This document shows positions 34,242-44,006 of a stretch of 64,000 bases of DNA, piece after piece. The stretch comes from Fictibacillus terranigra (GTDB taxonomy: Bacteria > Bacillota > Bacilli > Bacillales > Fictibacillaceae): assembly GCF_030412265.1 (NCBI RefSeq), contig NZ_JAUHLN010000006.1:235726-299725 (forward strand). Reading direction: 5' to 3'. The notes beneath the pieces are model-generated. The model saw only the letters and a program-made list of their open reading frames with translations. It did not search any database and was not told the DNA's origin. Both the position numbers and the translations under genes were made by a program. Position 1 is the first letter of the stretch, and each line of letters opens with the position of its first letter.

Positions 34242-35618
34242 TTATTGGCCAATGATGATTTTTTCTTTTGGATAATGGAAATGCTCCACAACCGTCTTTC
34301 CTCGGATAATAAATAAGAAGGATAGAACACCAATCCTTCCAATGAACATAAGGACCATGAGGATTACCTTGCCCCCGGTACTCAATTCGGAAGTAATTCC
34401 TAAACTTAACCCTGTAGTACCAAATGCGGAACAAACTTCAAATACAATTTTCTCAATCGGCAAAGGGTCCGTGACCGCTAAAAGCAAAGAGGCAGTACTG
34501 CAAAGCAGAAAGGCGACAATCAATACGATAAAAGACTTTTGCACATCCTCCGCCATCACTTCTCTGCCAAAGACTTTGATCGAATTCCTTCCTTTGGCAT
34601 AAAACAGGATAGCCAGGAAGGCTACAGCAACAGTCGTTGTCCTGACTCCTCCCCCTACACTGCTTGGTGAAGCACCGATAAACATCATCGCGCTCAAAAA
34701 TAGATTAGTGGGCGTTGAAAAATGGTTCATGTCCATCGTAGCGAGGCCGCCGCTTCTCGTTGTCACCGACTGAAACAAGGAATAGAATACCGTCTCATGC
34801 CAGGATTTGTCCGCGAGAAAATGACCGGCTTCAAAGACATAGATCCCCAGTGTTCCTGTTACGACCAGAATAAAAAAAGTGATTGTCGTAATTTTGGTAA
34901 AGAGTGTAAAGGTATATCGTTCCTTATATTTTCTTTCCGCTATGAAATTCTTAACTTCGACCAGTACAGGAAAACCAATAGCACCGGCGGTAATTAAAAT
35001 CATGGTCAGCACCTGTATGAGGTAATCATCCTTAAACGGTATCAAGGACTGGCCCGTAAGATCGAAACCGGCATTTGTTGTAGCAGTAACCGAGGAAAAG
35101 AAACCATGGTAGAGGGCTTCTTGCCAGGATGGGTAGTACTTTAAAAAGAGAACTGTAAAAAGAACCATACCGATGAATTCTATGATCAAAATTAAGGTCA
35201 GAATTTGCCTCATAAGATTCACAAGTCCGGCCAAAGTAGATTGATTTTGATCAGTCATGATCAGCTGACGTTCTCTCATGCCGATTTTCTTTCCGAGCAG
35301 AATCCACACGGCAGTCCCCATCGTCATTACACCTACACCGCCGATTTGAACGATCATCGCTAAGGCAATCACTCCGCCCGTATTAAAGGTCTCATGAATC
35401 GTTACGACAGAAAGCCCGGTCACACTCACCGCACTGATCGCTGTAAACAGAGCGTCAACAAACGTCAGTTTTACTCCAGGATTGTGAAAGGCAGGCAAAC
35501 TGAGTACCCCAGTCGCAATAATGACTGAGAAAAGATAATAAAGAACGATGATTTGAACAGAGGTTAAGAAGAATCCTCTTTTAGTTTTATTTCTTTTTAC
35601 TCCAAGCACTATTTTCAC
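34242..35618 (-). CDS. KtrB/KtrD-type potassium uptake channel subunit
   Basis: 458 residues with four repeated membrane-pore-membrane units of the TrkH/KtrB superfamily. The four filter glycines can be found in SVTGLSVV, TTNAGFDLTG, TTRSGGLATMD and AFGTTGLSLG. It takes up K+ with a cytoplasmic KtrA/KtrC-type RCK protein. None is adjacent, so it resembles KtrD, which in B. subtilis is also unlinked to KtrC. Start is a GTG with a weak site. There is only a 60-base gap upstream and no c-di-AMP riboswitch was seen. Confidence 0.9.
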   Translation of the reverse strand: MKIVLGVKRNKTKRGFFLTSVQIIVLYYLFSVIIATGVLSLPAFHNPGVKLTFVDALFTAISAVSVTGLSVVTIHETFNTGGVIALAMIVQIGGVGVMTMGTAVWILLGKKIGMRERQLIMTDQNQSTLAGLVNLMRQILTLILIIEFIGMVLFTVLFLKYYPSWQEALYHGFFSSVTATTNAGFDLTGQSLIPFKDDYLIQVLTMILITAGAIGFPVLVEVKNFIAERKYKERYTFTLFTKITTITFFILVVTGTLGIYVFEAGHFLADKSWHETVFYSLFQSVTTRSGGLATMDMNHFSTPTNLFLSAMMFIGASPSSVGGGVRTTTVAVAFLAILFYAKGRNSIKVFGREVMAEDVQKSFIVLIVAFLLCSTASLLLAVTDPLPIEKIVFEVCSAFGTTGLSLGITSELSTGGKVILMVLMFIGRIGVLSFLFIIRGKTVVEHFHYPKEKIIIGQ

Positions 35619-35678
35619 AACCCTGTCTGATCAAATACTTTCAATTAAGTATACCCGGAACCGAAGTTTAAAGCTGCA

Positions 35679-36569
35679 TCAGTGAATATTTTTCTTTTTA
35701 AATCGGCCGCCTTTTACGTCGTGAATATTTCCAACTGCCAAGAAGGCTGTCGGATCAATATCATCCACGATATTTTTTAATTTCGCTTCCTCAAGCCTGG
35801 TGATCACGGTAAAGATTACTTTTTTATCGTCTCTGGAATAGGCACCCTCCCCGTTAAGATACGTTACACCACGTCCAAGCCGGGCGAGAAGGGCTTCGCC
35901 TATCCTCATATGTTCATCACTGATGATCCAAACGGATTTCGACTGGTCAAATCCATCGATTGTTACGTCAATGACTTTAAACGCGATATAGTAAGCGATT
36001 AAGGAATACATGGCTCTGTCCCAGCCAAAAACAAATCCTGCACTGGCCAGGATAAAGATATTAAAGAACATCACAACTTCACCGACGGAAAATGGTGTTT
36101 TTGTGTTGAACAGGATCGCTAAAATTTCGGTACCATCGAGTGATCCTCCATAGCGGATGACCATTCCGACGCCCACTCCCAGTATAACACCGCCAAATAC
36201 AGCAGCTAATAAAGGATCATCTGTCAAAACAGGCACCGGATGAAGAAAAGAAGTTCCAATAGACATGATTACAACACCAAATAGAGTTGAAATGGCGAAG
36301 GTTTTACCGATTTGCTTATAACCGAGGAAAAAGAATGGGATGTTTAACACGACAAGAAACAAGCCGAGGTTCAAGTTTGTTAAATGAGATAGAATAATCG
36401 AGATTCCTACAATTCCGCCATCAATGATCTGATTGGGAACGAGAAAAATCTCAAGGCCCGTAGCAACGAGCATGGCCCCCAGGGCAATAAAGAATACCCT
36501 CTTCAAAAGATTCGTTTTCGTTATTTTCTTATGAGCTGTTTGTTGTTGTTGTAATGATTCCAACAGCAC
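35679..36569 (-). CDS. YitT-family membrane protein with DUF2179 domain
   Basis: 296 residues from a GTG start with GGAGGGGGA just upstream. Membrane helices 1-5 carry the YitT/DUF161 pattern (PNQIIDGGIVGISIILS, GGVILGVGVGMVIRYGGSLDGTE). The C-terminal cytoplasmic DUF2179 domain (about 215-290) has GRGVTYLNGEGAYS. B. subtilis has several paralogues (YpjC, YqfU, YitT, YvjA). Function unknown. A shorter paralogue without DUF2179 is at 39009. Confidence 0.88.
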   Translation of the reverse strand: MLLESLQQQQTAHKKITKTNLLKRVFFIALGAMLVATGLEIFLVPNQIIDGGIVGISIILSHLTNLNLGLFLVVLNIPFFFLGYKQIGKTFAISTLFGVVIMSIGTSFLHPVPVLTDDPLLAAVFGGVILGVGVGMVIRYGGSLDGTEILAILFNTKTPFSVGEVVMFFNIFILASAGFVFGWDRAMYSLIAYYIAFKVIDVTIDGFDQSKSVWIISDEHMRIGEALLARLGRGVTYLNGEGAYSRDDKKVIFTVITRLEEAKLKNIVDDIDPTAFLAVGNIHDVKGGRFKKKNIH

Positions 36570-36677
36570 TCCCCCTCCATTTATAAGTTTCTCTTATGAT
36601 ATATATTAATTATAGCAGGATTTTATTGATAACTTAAATGATAAGCCTTATCAAATGATAAATTCGCAAAGACTAAA

Positions 36678-36712
36678 AAAAGAAGCCCCTGCTTTTGCAG
36701 GAGCTTCTTTTT
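36678..36712 (-). terminator. terminator of the dicarboxylate transporter
   Basis: AAAGAAGCcCCTGC/GCAGGaGCTTCTTT stem with T7 on the minus strand, overlapping the stop codon region. Confidence 0.8.
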
Positions 36713-37976
36713 ATGATGCTTGTTTCACTTCTTGGATATACGCTTCAGCTTTTTGATTATCAAATTGGCCTTCCCACTTGGACATGATAATCGCAGCAAG
36801 AGAGTTACCTACAACGTTAACTGCCGTTCTTGCCATATCAAGGATACGGTCGATACCAGCAATAAACGCTAATCCTTCTACCGGGATGCCCACTGTGCCC
36901 AATGTAGCAAGGAGGACGACGAACGATACTCCTGGTACACCTGCAATTCCTTTAGATGTTACCATCAGCACAAGAAGCAGTGTGATCTGCGCGGAAACCG
37001 GCATGTCAATCCCATACATTTGGGCAATAAATAATGCCGCAATTGCCTGATACAGGGTTGAACCATCTAAGTTAAAGGAATACCCTGTTGGAATAACAAA
37101 GCTTGCGATAGCTTTCGGGCATCCTAACTTTTCCATCTTTTCCATAAGCTTTGGAAGAACGGTTTCTGAGCTTGAGGTTGAATAGGCAAGAATTAGCTCA
37201 TCTTTTAATATTCTGATAATATTAAAGATATTAACTCCAGCAATCCTTGCAACAATCCCCAGTACCACTACGACAAAGAACGCCATGGTCAAGTAAACAA
37301 TTATAACAAGCTTACTTAATGGAATCAGTGATGAAACACCAAACTTCGATACCGTAACACCGATCAGTGCGAAAACTCCGAACGGAGCAAATTTCATGAT
37401 CTGGTTTGTTACATAAAACATGGCTTCTGCTGTTCCTTGGAAAAACCTCAGAACGGGCTGGCCCTTCTCTCCAATGGCTGCTACACCTAGTCCGAACATA
37501 ACGGAAAAGAAAATAATAGCAAGCATGTCACCATGCACAAGAGACTCAAACAAGTTTTGAGGAACAATATTAACGAAAGTCTCCGCAAATCCATGTTCTC
37601 CTGCTGTTTTGGCTGTGTCAACATAGCTTCCGATATCTGTCTTGCTTAATGTTTTCATATCTACGCCTACACCCGGCTTAAAGATATTAGCTACTAACAA
37701 GCCAATAGCGATGGCAATCGTTGTTATGATCTCAAAATAAAGAATAGTTTTTCCGCCGAGTTTACCCAGCTTTTTCATATCACCTACACCGGCGACACCG
37801 ACGATGAGGCTGGAAACTACAATCGGAATGACAATCATCTTAATGAGCCTGATGAAGATATCTCCAATTGGCTGCAAATACTTTTCAATTCCAGGGTTGC
37901 CGTAAAACACAGCTCCGACCGCGATCCCTAAAATTAAACCGATAAGAATCTGCCATGCTAGTCCAATTCTTTTCAT
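36711..37976 (-). CDS. glutamate/aspartate:cation symporter (DAACS family)
   Basis: 421 residues from ATG 37976 with an AGAGGTGAT site. YSTSSSETVLPKLMEKMEKLG is the serine-rich re-entrant loop, and SFVIPTGYSFNLDGSTLYQ and AGIDRILDMARTAVNVVGNSL are the substrate- and cation-binding motifs of GltP/GltT proteins. Eight transmembrane helices are expected. Uptake of acidic amino acids with Na+ or H+. Single gene with a clear promoter and terminator. Confidence 0.93.
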   Translation of the reverse strand: MKRIGLAWQILIGLILGIAVGAVFYGNPGIEKYLQPIGDIFIRLIKMIVIPIVVSSLIVGVAGVGDMKKLGKLGGKTILYFEIITTIAIAIGLLVANIFKPGVGVDMKTLSKTDIGSYVDTAKTAGEHGFAETFVNIVPQNLFESLVHGDMLAIIFFSVMFGLGVAAIGEKGQPVLRFFQGTAEAMFYVTNQIMKFAPFGVFALIGVTVSKFGVSSLIPLSKLVIIVYLTMAFFVVVVLGIVARIAGVNIFNIIRILKDELILAYSTSSSETVLPKLMEKMEKLGCPKAIASFVIPTGYSFNLDGSTLYQAIAALFIAQMYGIDMPVSAQITLLLVLMVTSKGIAGVPGVSFVVLLATLGTVGIPVEGLAFIAGIDRILDMARTAVNVVGNSLAAIIMSKWEGQFDNQKAEAYIQEVKQAS

Positions 37977-38023
37977 AATGTATATCACCTCTTGTTGTTT
38001 GTAATCGTTAACACAATACTCTC

Positions 38024-38053
38024 ATTGTATATTCTATATAAAATGTTTGTCAA
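38024..38053 (-). promoter_or_regulatory. sigma-A promoter of the DAACS transporter
   Basis: -35 TTGACA (38053-38048), 18-base spacer, -10 TACAAT (38029-38024), about 50 bases before the start codon. Confidence 0.6.
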
Positions 38054-38130
38054 AGTTAATAATTGCTAACTTGCCTATTTGCACCAATAAACAAAGCAAT
38101 AACGCAGGTTTAAGCACGACAAAAAAATAA

Positions 38131-38158
38131 AAAACACCCCTGGTGATGGGATGTTTTT
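38131..38158 (-). terminator. terminator of the 78-residue gene
   Basis: AAAACATCCC/GGGGTGTTTT stem with T run on the minus strand. Confidence 0.7.
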
Positions 38159-38176
38159 CGCCCTGTTGAAACCCAG

Positions 38177-38413
38177 TTAGATCGGGAAAATCGCTACAAT
38201 CTCTGCTATGCGGATAACAACCCGGAACGTACAATTGTTTCTTCTTACCCGCAGTACGATGACATCCCGGCCAACTTCAACTAATCTTCCGCGGAATGTC
38301 TGGTTTACGGTATCTACTTGTACACGTTCGTTAATTAGCGCACACGCTTCTCTTCTAAACGTATCTCCCCGGCGGCCAAACCTGCAGTCTCCGCCATCAA
38401 AACCAAAACCCAT
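38177..38413 (-). CDS. small Sm-like protein, possibly spore-associated
   Basis: 78 residues starting MGFGFDGGDCRFGRRGD and continuing with a beta-rich region INERVQVDTVNQTFRGRLVE, VGRDVIVLRVRRNNCTFRVV. The second part resembles an Sm-type barrel, as does the protein at 14580. The ATG has GAAAGGAGAG upstream. Such small barrels are frequent among spore coat-related proteins of bacilli, but no direct evidence ties it to the coat. Family not firmly recognised. Confidence 0.55.
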   Translation of the reverse strand: MGFGFDGGDCRFGRRGDTFRREACALINERVQVDTVNQTFRGRLVEVGRDVIVLRVRRNNCTFRVVIRIAEIVAIFPI

Positions 38414-38598
38414 GAATTACTCTCCTTTCATCACCGATTTCTACCAACCGATGGTACTAATAGTAAATGCGGGGGACAGGGTTTTGGTGTGGACAAACAT
38501 CACGGGCACCTGCTGATATTTATCGTTTAAACAGTTGTTTAATATTAGGCCGACAGGGAAAAAATGAGGACAAAAGCCTAGAAGAAGGGATGGGTTCG

Positions 38599-38922
38599 AT
38601 GAGACAAGCCGAGACATTCGATGATATTCTTGAATTCTCCAACACACATGATTCGCAAGGCACGATGTATCTCAGTCAAAAAGAAACATCACCGGGAGGA
38701 ATTTTGTTCAGTGATGAAGATTCAGGAAAACAGCCATTGGAACTTGAAATTAAACTTCTTTTAAAAACAAACGATGACTCTATTTGTTTTTCCAAACGCT
38801 ATATGGAAGATGAAGAAGAGGAGTTTGAAAAAACGATGGATCAGCTGGAGCATATGAAAAAACAATTCAGCATAAAAACTGTAAATTCCAGTGAATTCGA
38901 TGCGCTTTTGTCCAATAAATAA
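38599..38922 (+). CDS. hypothetical acidic cytoplasmic protein
   Basis: 107 residues, acidic, no membrane segment. Residues 1-75 look like a mixed alpha/beta unit; the end (RYMEDEEEEFEKTMDQLEHM) is a highly charged helix, possibly a coiled coil. ATG 38599 has AGAAGGG 9 bases upstream; an alternative ATG at 38590 touches it. It stands 86 bases before the YitT-type gene on the same strand. I do not recognise the family. Confidence 0.55.
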   Translation: MRQAETFDDILEFSNTHDSQGTMYLSQKETSPGGILFSDEDSGKQPLELEIKLLLKTNDDSICFSKRYMEDEEEEFEKTMDQLEHMKKQFSIKTVNSSEFDALLSNK

Positions 38923-39008
38923 TAGGTGATCCGGCTTTCTGGACATGTCAGTAATGGTTTCCTGTTCGGCTTCATAAAGTAATAAAAAGAACGGACAGGA
39001 GGAAAACG

Positions 39009-39602
39009 ATGCTTGCAAAGATGGCAGCCGTTTTCATCGGCAGTTTCTTAATGGGAATCGGAATAAATGTTTTTATACTTCCCTTTCATTTATTGGACGG
39101 CGGCATCATTGGCATCGGTCTGCTGTTAAAATATGTGTGGGGATTTAAAGTGGGAATGACCATTATCCTTCTGAGTGTTCCTATTTATTTTTTAGCCTGG
39201 AAATTCGACCGCCGTTCGTTTGTTAACAGTATTCACGGTATGCTCGTCTCGTCTTTTATCATTGATCTTTTGCTGCCTCTTAAGGGATCCATACACCTCC
39301 CCGTGATGGAAAGTGCTGTGATCGGCGGTTTATTGATCGGAACAGGGATCGGCATCATGCTTAGATACGATACGAGTACAGGCGGCACAGATCTTCTCGC
39401 GCTTTTTATTTCCAAGCGTTCTTCATTAAACGTTGGCGTCATCATCTTCATCATTGATGCTGCCGTAATTGTTTCTGGATTATATTTTATCGGCGAGGGA
39501 ATGTTTTTCTACTCTCTCATCACCATCTTGTCTGTAGCATTTGCAACGAGCACACTTACCCTTTTCCACTCCGTCTCAGTTTTTTTAACGCCCAAATCCT
39601 AA
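39009..39602 (+). CDS. YitT-family membrane protein, short form
   Basis: 197 residues, five to six hydrophobic helices: INVFILPFHLLDGGIIGIGL and GGLLIGTGIGIMLRYDTSTGGTD show the YitT/DUF161 membrane core. It lacks the DUF2179 cytoplasmic domain present in the longer paralogue at 35679. Start follows GGACAGGAGGAAAACG. Function unknown. Strong terminator after the stop. Confidence 0.82.
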   Translation: MLAKMAAVFIGSFLMGIGINVFILPFHLLDGGIIGIGLLLKYVWGFKVGMTIILLSVPIYFLAWKFDRRSFVNSIHGMLVSSFIIDLLLPLKGSIHLPVMESAVIGGLLIGTGIGIMLRYDTSTGGTDLLALFISKRSSLNVGVIIFIIDAAVIVSGLYFIGEGMFFYSLITILSVAFATSTLTLFHSVSVFLTPKS

Positions 39603-39604
39603 AA

Positions 39605-39640
39605 AAATGCCCGCTGCCTTTATAAGGCAGCGGGCATTTC
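39605..39640. terminator. bidirectional terminator
   Basis: AAATGCCCGCTGCCTT/AAGGCAGCGGGCATTT, 16-bp perfect stem with A and T runs between convergent genes. Confidence 0.9.
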
Positions 39641-39642
39641 AA

Positions 39643-40986
39643 TTACTCGGGATCCGTAATTAACTCAGGGGTTTTAACCGCCCCCTCCAGCTCCTTCGTG
39701 ATTTCTAATTTACTTACCTCAATGCGTTTAATCTGGTGTCCGTCATTTTCCACGACTTTAAAGATCAAGTCTTCATGCTCGATCTCATCTCCTTCAACAA
39801 TATCGGAGTTTTGAGAAAGCATCCATCCTCCGATGGTATCAAGATCGGAATCATCGATTTCCAGGTCATACAAATCATTCACCTCAGAGATCAGCACTTT
39901 TCCGTCAAGCACCGTCACTCTAGGTGTCACCTTTAATATCATCGGGGTTTCATCCGTATCAAATTCGTCGCGGATTTCTCCAACGATTTCCTCAAGTATA
40001 TCTTCCACTGTTAACAGGCCAGCTGTTCCTCCGTATTCGTCCATCAGGACAGCCATATGCACCTGCTGTTTCTGAAGTTTCACCAAGGTTTCCTGAATAG
40101 GCATCGTTTCAATGACGGTTAAAATAGGGCGCAAGTAGCTCTCCAGTGATTTTTCCACACCGGACATGAGATCATAAAATATTTCTTTTACGTTCACCAT
40201 ACCTACTACATGGTCTTTATCCTCATCGACGACAGGATAACGTGTATACTTTTCACTCGTGATGATGGCAAGGTTTTCTTCAATGGATTTGTTGATATAT
40301 AAACAAACGATTTCCGTACGCGGAACCATAATCTCTTTAGCGATACGGTCATCAAACTCAAAGACTTTATTCATATAGCTATACTCTGACTGATTAATTT
40401 CTCCGCTCTTGTAACTCTCGGAAAGTATTAGACGAAGCTCTTCTTCCGAGTGGGCCATCTCATGCTCCGAAACGGCCGACAGACCGAACATTTTTGTAAA
40501 AAGGCGGGCACTTCCGTTAAGCAGCCAGATGATGGGATACAGGACTCTGTAGAACATGATCAGCGGTCCTGAAAGCATCAAGCTGATCTCCTCTGCTTTT
40601 TGAATAGCAAAGGTTTTAGGCGCAAGCTCACCGAGTACAACATGAAGAAAAGTAATGATGGCAAAAGCAAGAATTAAAGTGACCGTTTTCGTGAGCGCAG
40701 GACTTAAGCTAAACTGTTCAAAAACCGGCTGAAGCAAGTGATGAAGAGTACCCTCACCGAGCCACCCCAGTCCTAAAGCGGTAATTGTGATCCCAAGCTG
40801 ACAGGCTGAAAGATAACCATCCAGGTTTAGCAGTACCTTTCGCACCGCAACTGCCCGCTTATTTCCTTCTTCCACGAGCTGGTCGATTCTCGTACGGCGG
40901 ATCTTTACAATCGCAAATTCAGCGGCCACAAAAAAAGCGGTTAATACAATCAGTAATGCTACTAAGAATAACTTAAATATGTCCAA
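39643..40986 (-). CDS. CNNM/HlyC-CorC family Mg2+ transporter-type protein (YhdP/MpfA-like)
   Basis: 447 residues: four-helix DUF21/CNNM membrane domain (1-200), paired CBS domains (about 205-335, with MVPRTEIVCLY and MDEYGGTAGLLTVEDILEEIVGEI in parts) and a C-terminal CorC_HlyC domain. The group includes MpfA, a Mg2+ efflux protein of Gram-positive bacteria. A MerR regulator lies just upstream in the same direction, the arrangement of yhdQ-yhdP in B. subtilis. Confidence 0.9.
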   Translation of the reverse strand: MDIFKLFLVALLIVLTAFFVAAEFAIVKIRRTRIDQLVEEGNKRAVAVRKVLLNLDGYLSACQLGITITALGLGWLGEGTLHHLLQPVFEQFSLSPALTKTVTLILAFAIITFLHVVLGELAPKTFAIQKAEEISLMLSGPLIMFYRVLYPIIWLLNGSARLFTKMFGLSAVSEHEMAHSEEELRLILSESYKSGEINQSEYSYMNKVFEFDDRIAKEIMVPRTEIVCLYINKSIEENLAIITSEKYTRYPVVDEDKDHVVGMVNVKEIFYDLMSGVEKSLESYLRPILTVIETMPIQETLVKLQKQQVHMAVLMDEYGGTAGLLTVEDILEEIVGEIRDEFDTDETPMILKVTPRVTVLDGKVLISEVNDLYDLEIDDSDLDTIGGWMLSQNSDIVEGDEIEHEDLIFKVVENDGHQIKRIEVSKLEITKELEGAVKTPELITDPE

Positions 40987-41068
40987 ATAGACTCTTTATT
41001 CTCTCACATCTTGGAGAGATAAAGATGTCACCTCCTGATTTATTTTACTGGATACTGTCGGCGTTCCC

Positions 41069-41490
41069 TTAAATAAGCGGCGTTTCTCCAATAATCAATA
41101 AAAGGCTGTGAAGTAAAGTTGCGCGTTCGGCAGGCATATATTTAACAGCAAGTTTTAATTGCTCCTTGTCGAGCTGCTGAAGAAGAGGCTTTAGCTCCTC
41201 CACATCTTTTTCAAGCGTATTGAGCTGCATATCGACTTTTTGCATCGTTTCACTATACAGCCCTTCCTTTTCCTTGAATGATGCCATTTTTTCTTTGATT
41301 TTCTCTAAAGGAAGATGCTGTTTCTTATAATAATTAATCCACGTAAGCTGCTGTAGGGCTTCTTCACTGTAAAACCGATAATTTGATTGGGAACGTTCAG
41401 CCTTTAACAGGCCAAGTTTTGTATAATAATCAATGGTTCTTTTTGAAACGCCTGCTAATTCAGCTAGTTCGCTGATACGATACTTCCCAA
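41069..41490 (-). pseudogene. MerR-family regulator, frameshifted just after the start codon
   Basis: A MerR protein is readable from GKYRISELAELAGVSKRTID, YYTKLGLLKAERSQSNYRFY to the C-terminus GETPLI: a winged helix of about 70 residues and a coiled-coil dimerisation part, about 140 residues in total. The frame has no start codon. The well-placed TTG at 41490 (ribosome binding site GGGGTGAT) is one base out of phase, and adding one A to the AA at 41484-41485 would give TTG GGA AAG TAT, i.e. MGKYRIS. Gene context equals B. subtilis yhdQ next to yhdP. Either pseudogene or consensus error. Confidence 0.75.
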
Positions 41491-41561
41491 ATCAATCACC
41501 CCAATGCATAGATAATAAATAATTTTACAGAATTAGAACTGTACAGTCAAACGTTTCGGTT

Positions 41562-41942
41562 TCAAAGGATACTTTGTTTCATGAAATAACTGGCCATTAG
41601 AACACTCATCACAACCAGCGAAATGGAGACCACGAAAACCATCCTGATGGGAGATTTGAAACTTTGGCTGTTAATTTGTTTTTGTTTATCAAAATAATCG
41701 ACGGTCGCAAAGACAATCGTGGCAATTCCGAGCAAGAATGCGATAAATCCGACAGCCGCCACCACCTGATCCTCCAGCCGCAGAACTTTGATCTGCAGGG
41801 TAAAATGAAGATTTAAGAAAACAAAGCCGATGCCCGCCATTGCGATCGCTGTCCTAATCCAGGCAAGATATGTCCGTTCATTGGCCAGATGCTGCTGAAT
41901 GTATTTAGAATCAATCGTTGGTTTTCGGTCTTGTTTATCCAT
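41562..41942 (-). CDS. DUF202 (YidH-type) membrane protein
   Basis: 126 residues from ATG 41942, preceded by AGGGAGATT; an in-frame start 18 codons-bases upstream overlaps that site. The DUF202 signature HLANERTYLAWIRTAIAMAG leads into TM1, followed by two more helices. Small inner-membrane protein of unknown function, homologous to YidH and to the C-terminal part of yeast vacuolar VTC proteins. Single gene. Confidence 0.85.
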   Translation of the reverse strand: MDKQDRKPTIDSKYIQQHLANERTYLAWIRTAIAMAGIGFVFLNLHFTLQIKVLRLEDQVVAAVGFIAFLLGIATIVFATVDYFDKQKQINSQSFKSPIRMVFVVSISLVVMSVLMASYFMKQSIL

Positions 41943-41975
41943 AGATAATCTCCCTGTCATTGTCCCTTATTTCAA

Positions 41976-42011
41976 CAAAGAGCAGTCCGGGTTCCGGGAC
42001 TGCTCTTTGTT
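41976..42011 (-). terminator. terminator of pgcA
   Basis: CAAAGAGCAGTCC/GGGACTGCTCTTTG stem, overlapping the region just after the pgcA stop. Confidence 0.75.
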
Positions 42012-42016
42012 TACGT

Positions 42017-43762
42017 TTACTGAGCTGCTGCAACAAGCTGTTGGACGTGATCCATGACATCATTTTTCAGTTCACGCAGCAAGGATTCACTGCTGGTCAG
42101 GGAGTCTGATTTAACGGCAAAATAAAATTTAATCTTAGGCTCTGTCCCTGAAGGCCGCAGGCAGAACCAAGAACCATCACTCAGAACATATTTTAAGACA
42201 TTGGATGCCGGTAAGTGAATGCTGCTTTCCTCTTCAGAAATGAGATCCGTTTTTGTTGCTGTGCTGTAATCCTCAACATACAAAATTTCTTTCCCTGCCA
42301 TTTCGAATGGAGGATTGGCCCTGAACGATTCTAAAATATGAAGAATCTGCTCGGCGCCCGCTTTGCCTTTCAGCGTTAATGATTCAAGGCCCTCCAAGTG
42401 ATATCCGTAGGTTTCAAATATGTCTAATAGACCCTCGAACATCGTTTTTCCTTGCTTTTTATAATACGCTGCAACTTCTGCAGCCAGGAGGCAAGTCTGA
42501 ACGGCATCCTTATCGCGGACAAAATCTCCGATTAAATAACCGTAGCTTTCTTCATAGCCAAACAGGAAAGTATGCTCTCCCGTTTTTTCATATTCTTTGA
42601 TTTTCTCGCCGATAAATTTAAATCCGGTCAGTGTATCGACGGTTTTAAGGCCAAAAGAGCTCGTAATTTCTCTTCCCAGCTCGGATGTTACAATCGTCTT
42701 AAGGACGACTCCTTTCGGGCACAGAGAGCCTTGAGCTTGCTTTTGTGAAAGAAGATAATGAAGAAGGAGTGCCCCCGTCTGATTTCCGGTAAGCACCACA
42801 TACTCCCCGTCCAGGTTCTTTACCGCTACACCGACACGATCGGCATCAGGATCCGTTGCAAGCAGGACGTCTGCATCCTTCTCTTTGCCATATTGAATAG
42901 CAAGCTCAAATGCAGCATGCTCCTCCGGATTTGGCGACTTAACCGTTGAAAAATCAGGGTCAGGTTTTTCCTGTTCTTTTACAACTGTAACATTTTTAAA
43001 ACCGATCGCATCCAATCCGGTCCTAACCGGTAAATTAGCCGTTCCGTGAAGAGGCGTAAATACGATGCTTAAGTCTTTCATGTCATGTATGAGATCCGGA
43101 TTAACGGTTATCCTCTTTAACTGCTCAAGATATGCGTCATCGATTTCTTCACCCACGATCTGGATGAGCCCGTCCGCTTTCAACTGCTCCTGGGGATCAA
43201 CCGGGATCGCAAGTTCATTTTCTATCTTTTCAACCAGTTCTGTTAAAAGATCCGCTTCATTCGGCGGCAGCTGCCCTCCATCGGCACCGTACACTTTGTA
43301 TCCGTTATACTCCGGAGGATTATGGCTGGCTGTAATGACAATTCCGCTGAAAGCCTTGAGATAGCGGACAGCAAAAGAAAGCACGGGCGTTGGTCTCAAG
43401 CTCTCAAACACGTAGGTTTGTATTCCTCTTGTCGCTAATGTGCTCGCCGCCTCCAACGCAAATTCAGGTGACTTATGCCGGGAGTCATAGGCGATGACTA
43501 CACCGCGCGCCTTCGCCTTCTCACCATGTGCTTCAATGAAGCTTGCAAGGCCGGCTGACGCCTTTCGAATGGTATATGTATTCATTCGGTTCGTTCCAGG
43601 GCCGATTTCCCCCCTCATGCCTCCAGTGCCAAATTCGAGGTTCTTATAAAAGGAATCCTCAAGGCCGGTTTCCGTTTCTTTTAATTGTTCGAGCTGACGT
43701 CGAAGCTCGTCGCTAAGAGTCGGTTCATTCAACCATTTTTCGTAAGCAGTCATCCAGTTCAT
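42017..43762 (-). CDS. pgcA: phosphoglucomutase PgcA
   Basis: 581 residues with four domains of the phosphohexomutase superfamily. The phosphoserine loop is [16 protein letters not shown], the metal-binding loop DPDADRVG, the sugar-binding loop FGYEESYG, and the phosphate-binding loop [11 protein letters not shown]. It interconverts glucose 6-phosphate and glucose 1-phosphate, supplying UDP-glucose for glycolipid anchors and teichoic acid decoration. That links it functionally to the UgtP-type transferase at 31068, though not by operon. Confidence 0.95.
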   Translation of the reverse strand: MNWMTAYEKWLNEPTLSDELRRQLEQLKETETGLEDSFYKNLEFGTGGMRGEIGPGTNRMNTYTIRKASAGLASFIEAHGEKAKARGVVIAYDSRHKSPEFALEAASTLATRGIQTYVFESLRPTPVLSFAVRYLKAFSGIVITASHNPPEYNGYKVYGADGGQLPPNEADLLTELVEKIENELAIPVDPQEQLKADGLIQIVGEEIDDAYLEQLKRITVNPDLIHDMKDLSIVFTPLHGTANLPVRTGLDAIGFKNVTVVKEQEKPDPDFSTVKSPNPEEHAAFELAIQYGKEKDADVLLATDPDADRVGVAVKNLDGEYVVLTGNQTGALLLHYLLSQKQAQGSLCPKGVVLKTIVTSELGREITSSFGLKTVDTLTGFKFIGEKIKEYEKTGEHTFLFGYEESYGYLIGDFVRDKDAVQTCLLAAEVAAYYKKQGKTMFEGLLDIFETYGYHLEGLESLTLKGKAGAEQILHILESFRANPPFEMAGKEILYVEDYSTATKTDLISEEESSIHLPASNVLKYVLSDGSWFCLRPSGTEPKIKFYFAVKSDSLTSSESLLRELKNDVMDHVQQLVAAAQ

Positions 43763-43978
43763 TACGGAATCTCCTCCTTTTATGCGCGGGTCTATTCCCT
43801 TTATAATTCTGTACCGCGTATGTTTTCCCTTCTTGTACGGAAAATTCTCAACTACTTATTCTATTATACCGCAGTGCAAAAGCCAGGAAAACTACATTCG
43901 ACAGCAATGCGGAATTTGTCGCACGATTTGCTGGCGTGCGACATTATTTCCCGGCAAATAAAAAAATACAAGCAAAAA

Positions 43979-44003
43979 CGACAGGAAATCTCCTGCCGTT
44001 CTC
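43979..44003 (-). terminator. terminator of yhcX
   Basis: ACGGCAGGA/TCCTGTCGT stem with T5 on the minus strand, close after the yhcX stop. Confidence 0.75.
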
Positions 44004-44006
44004 TTT

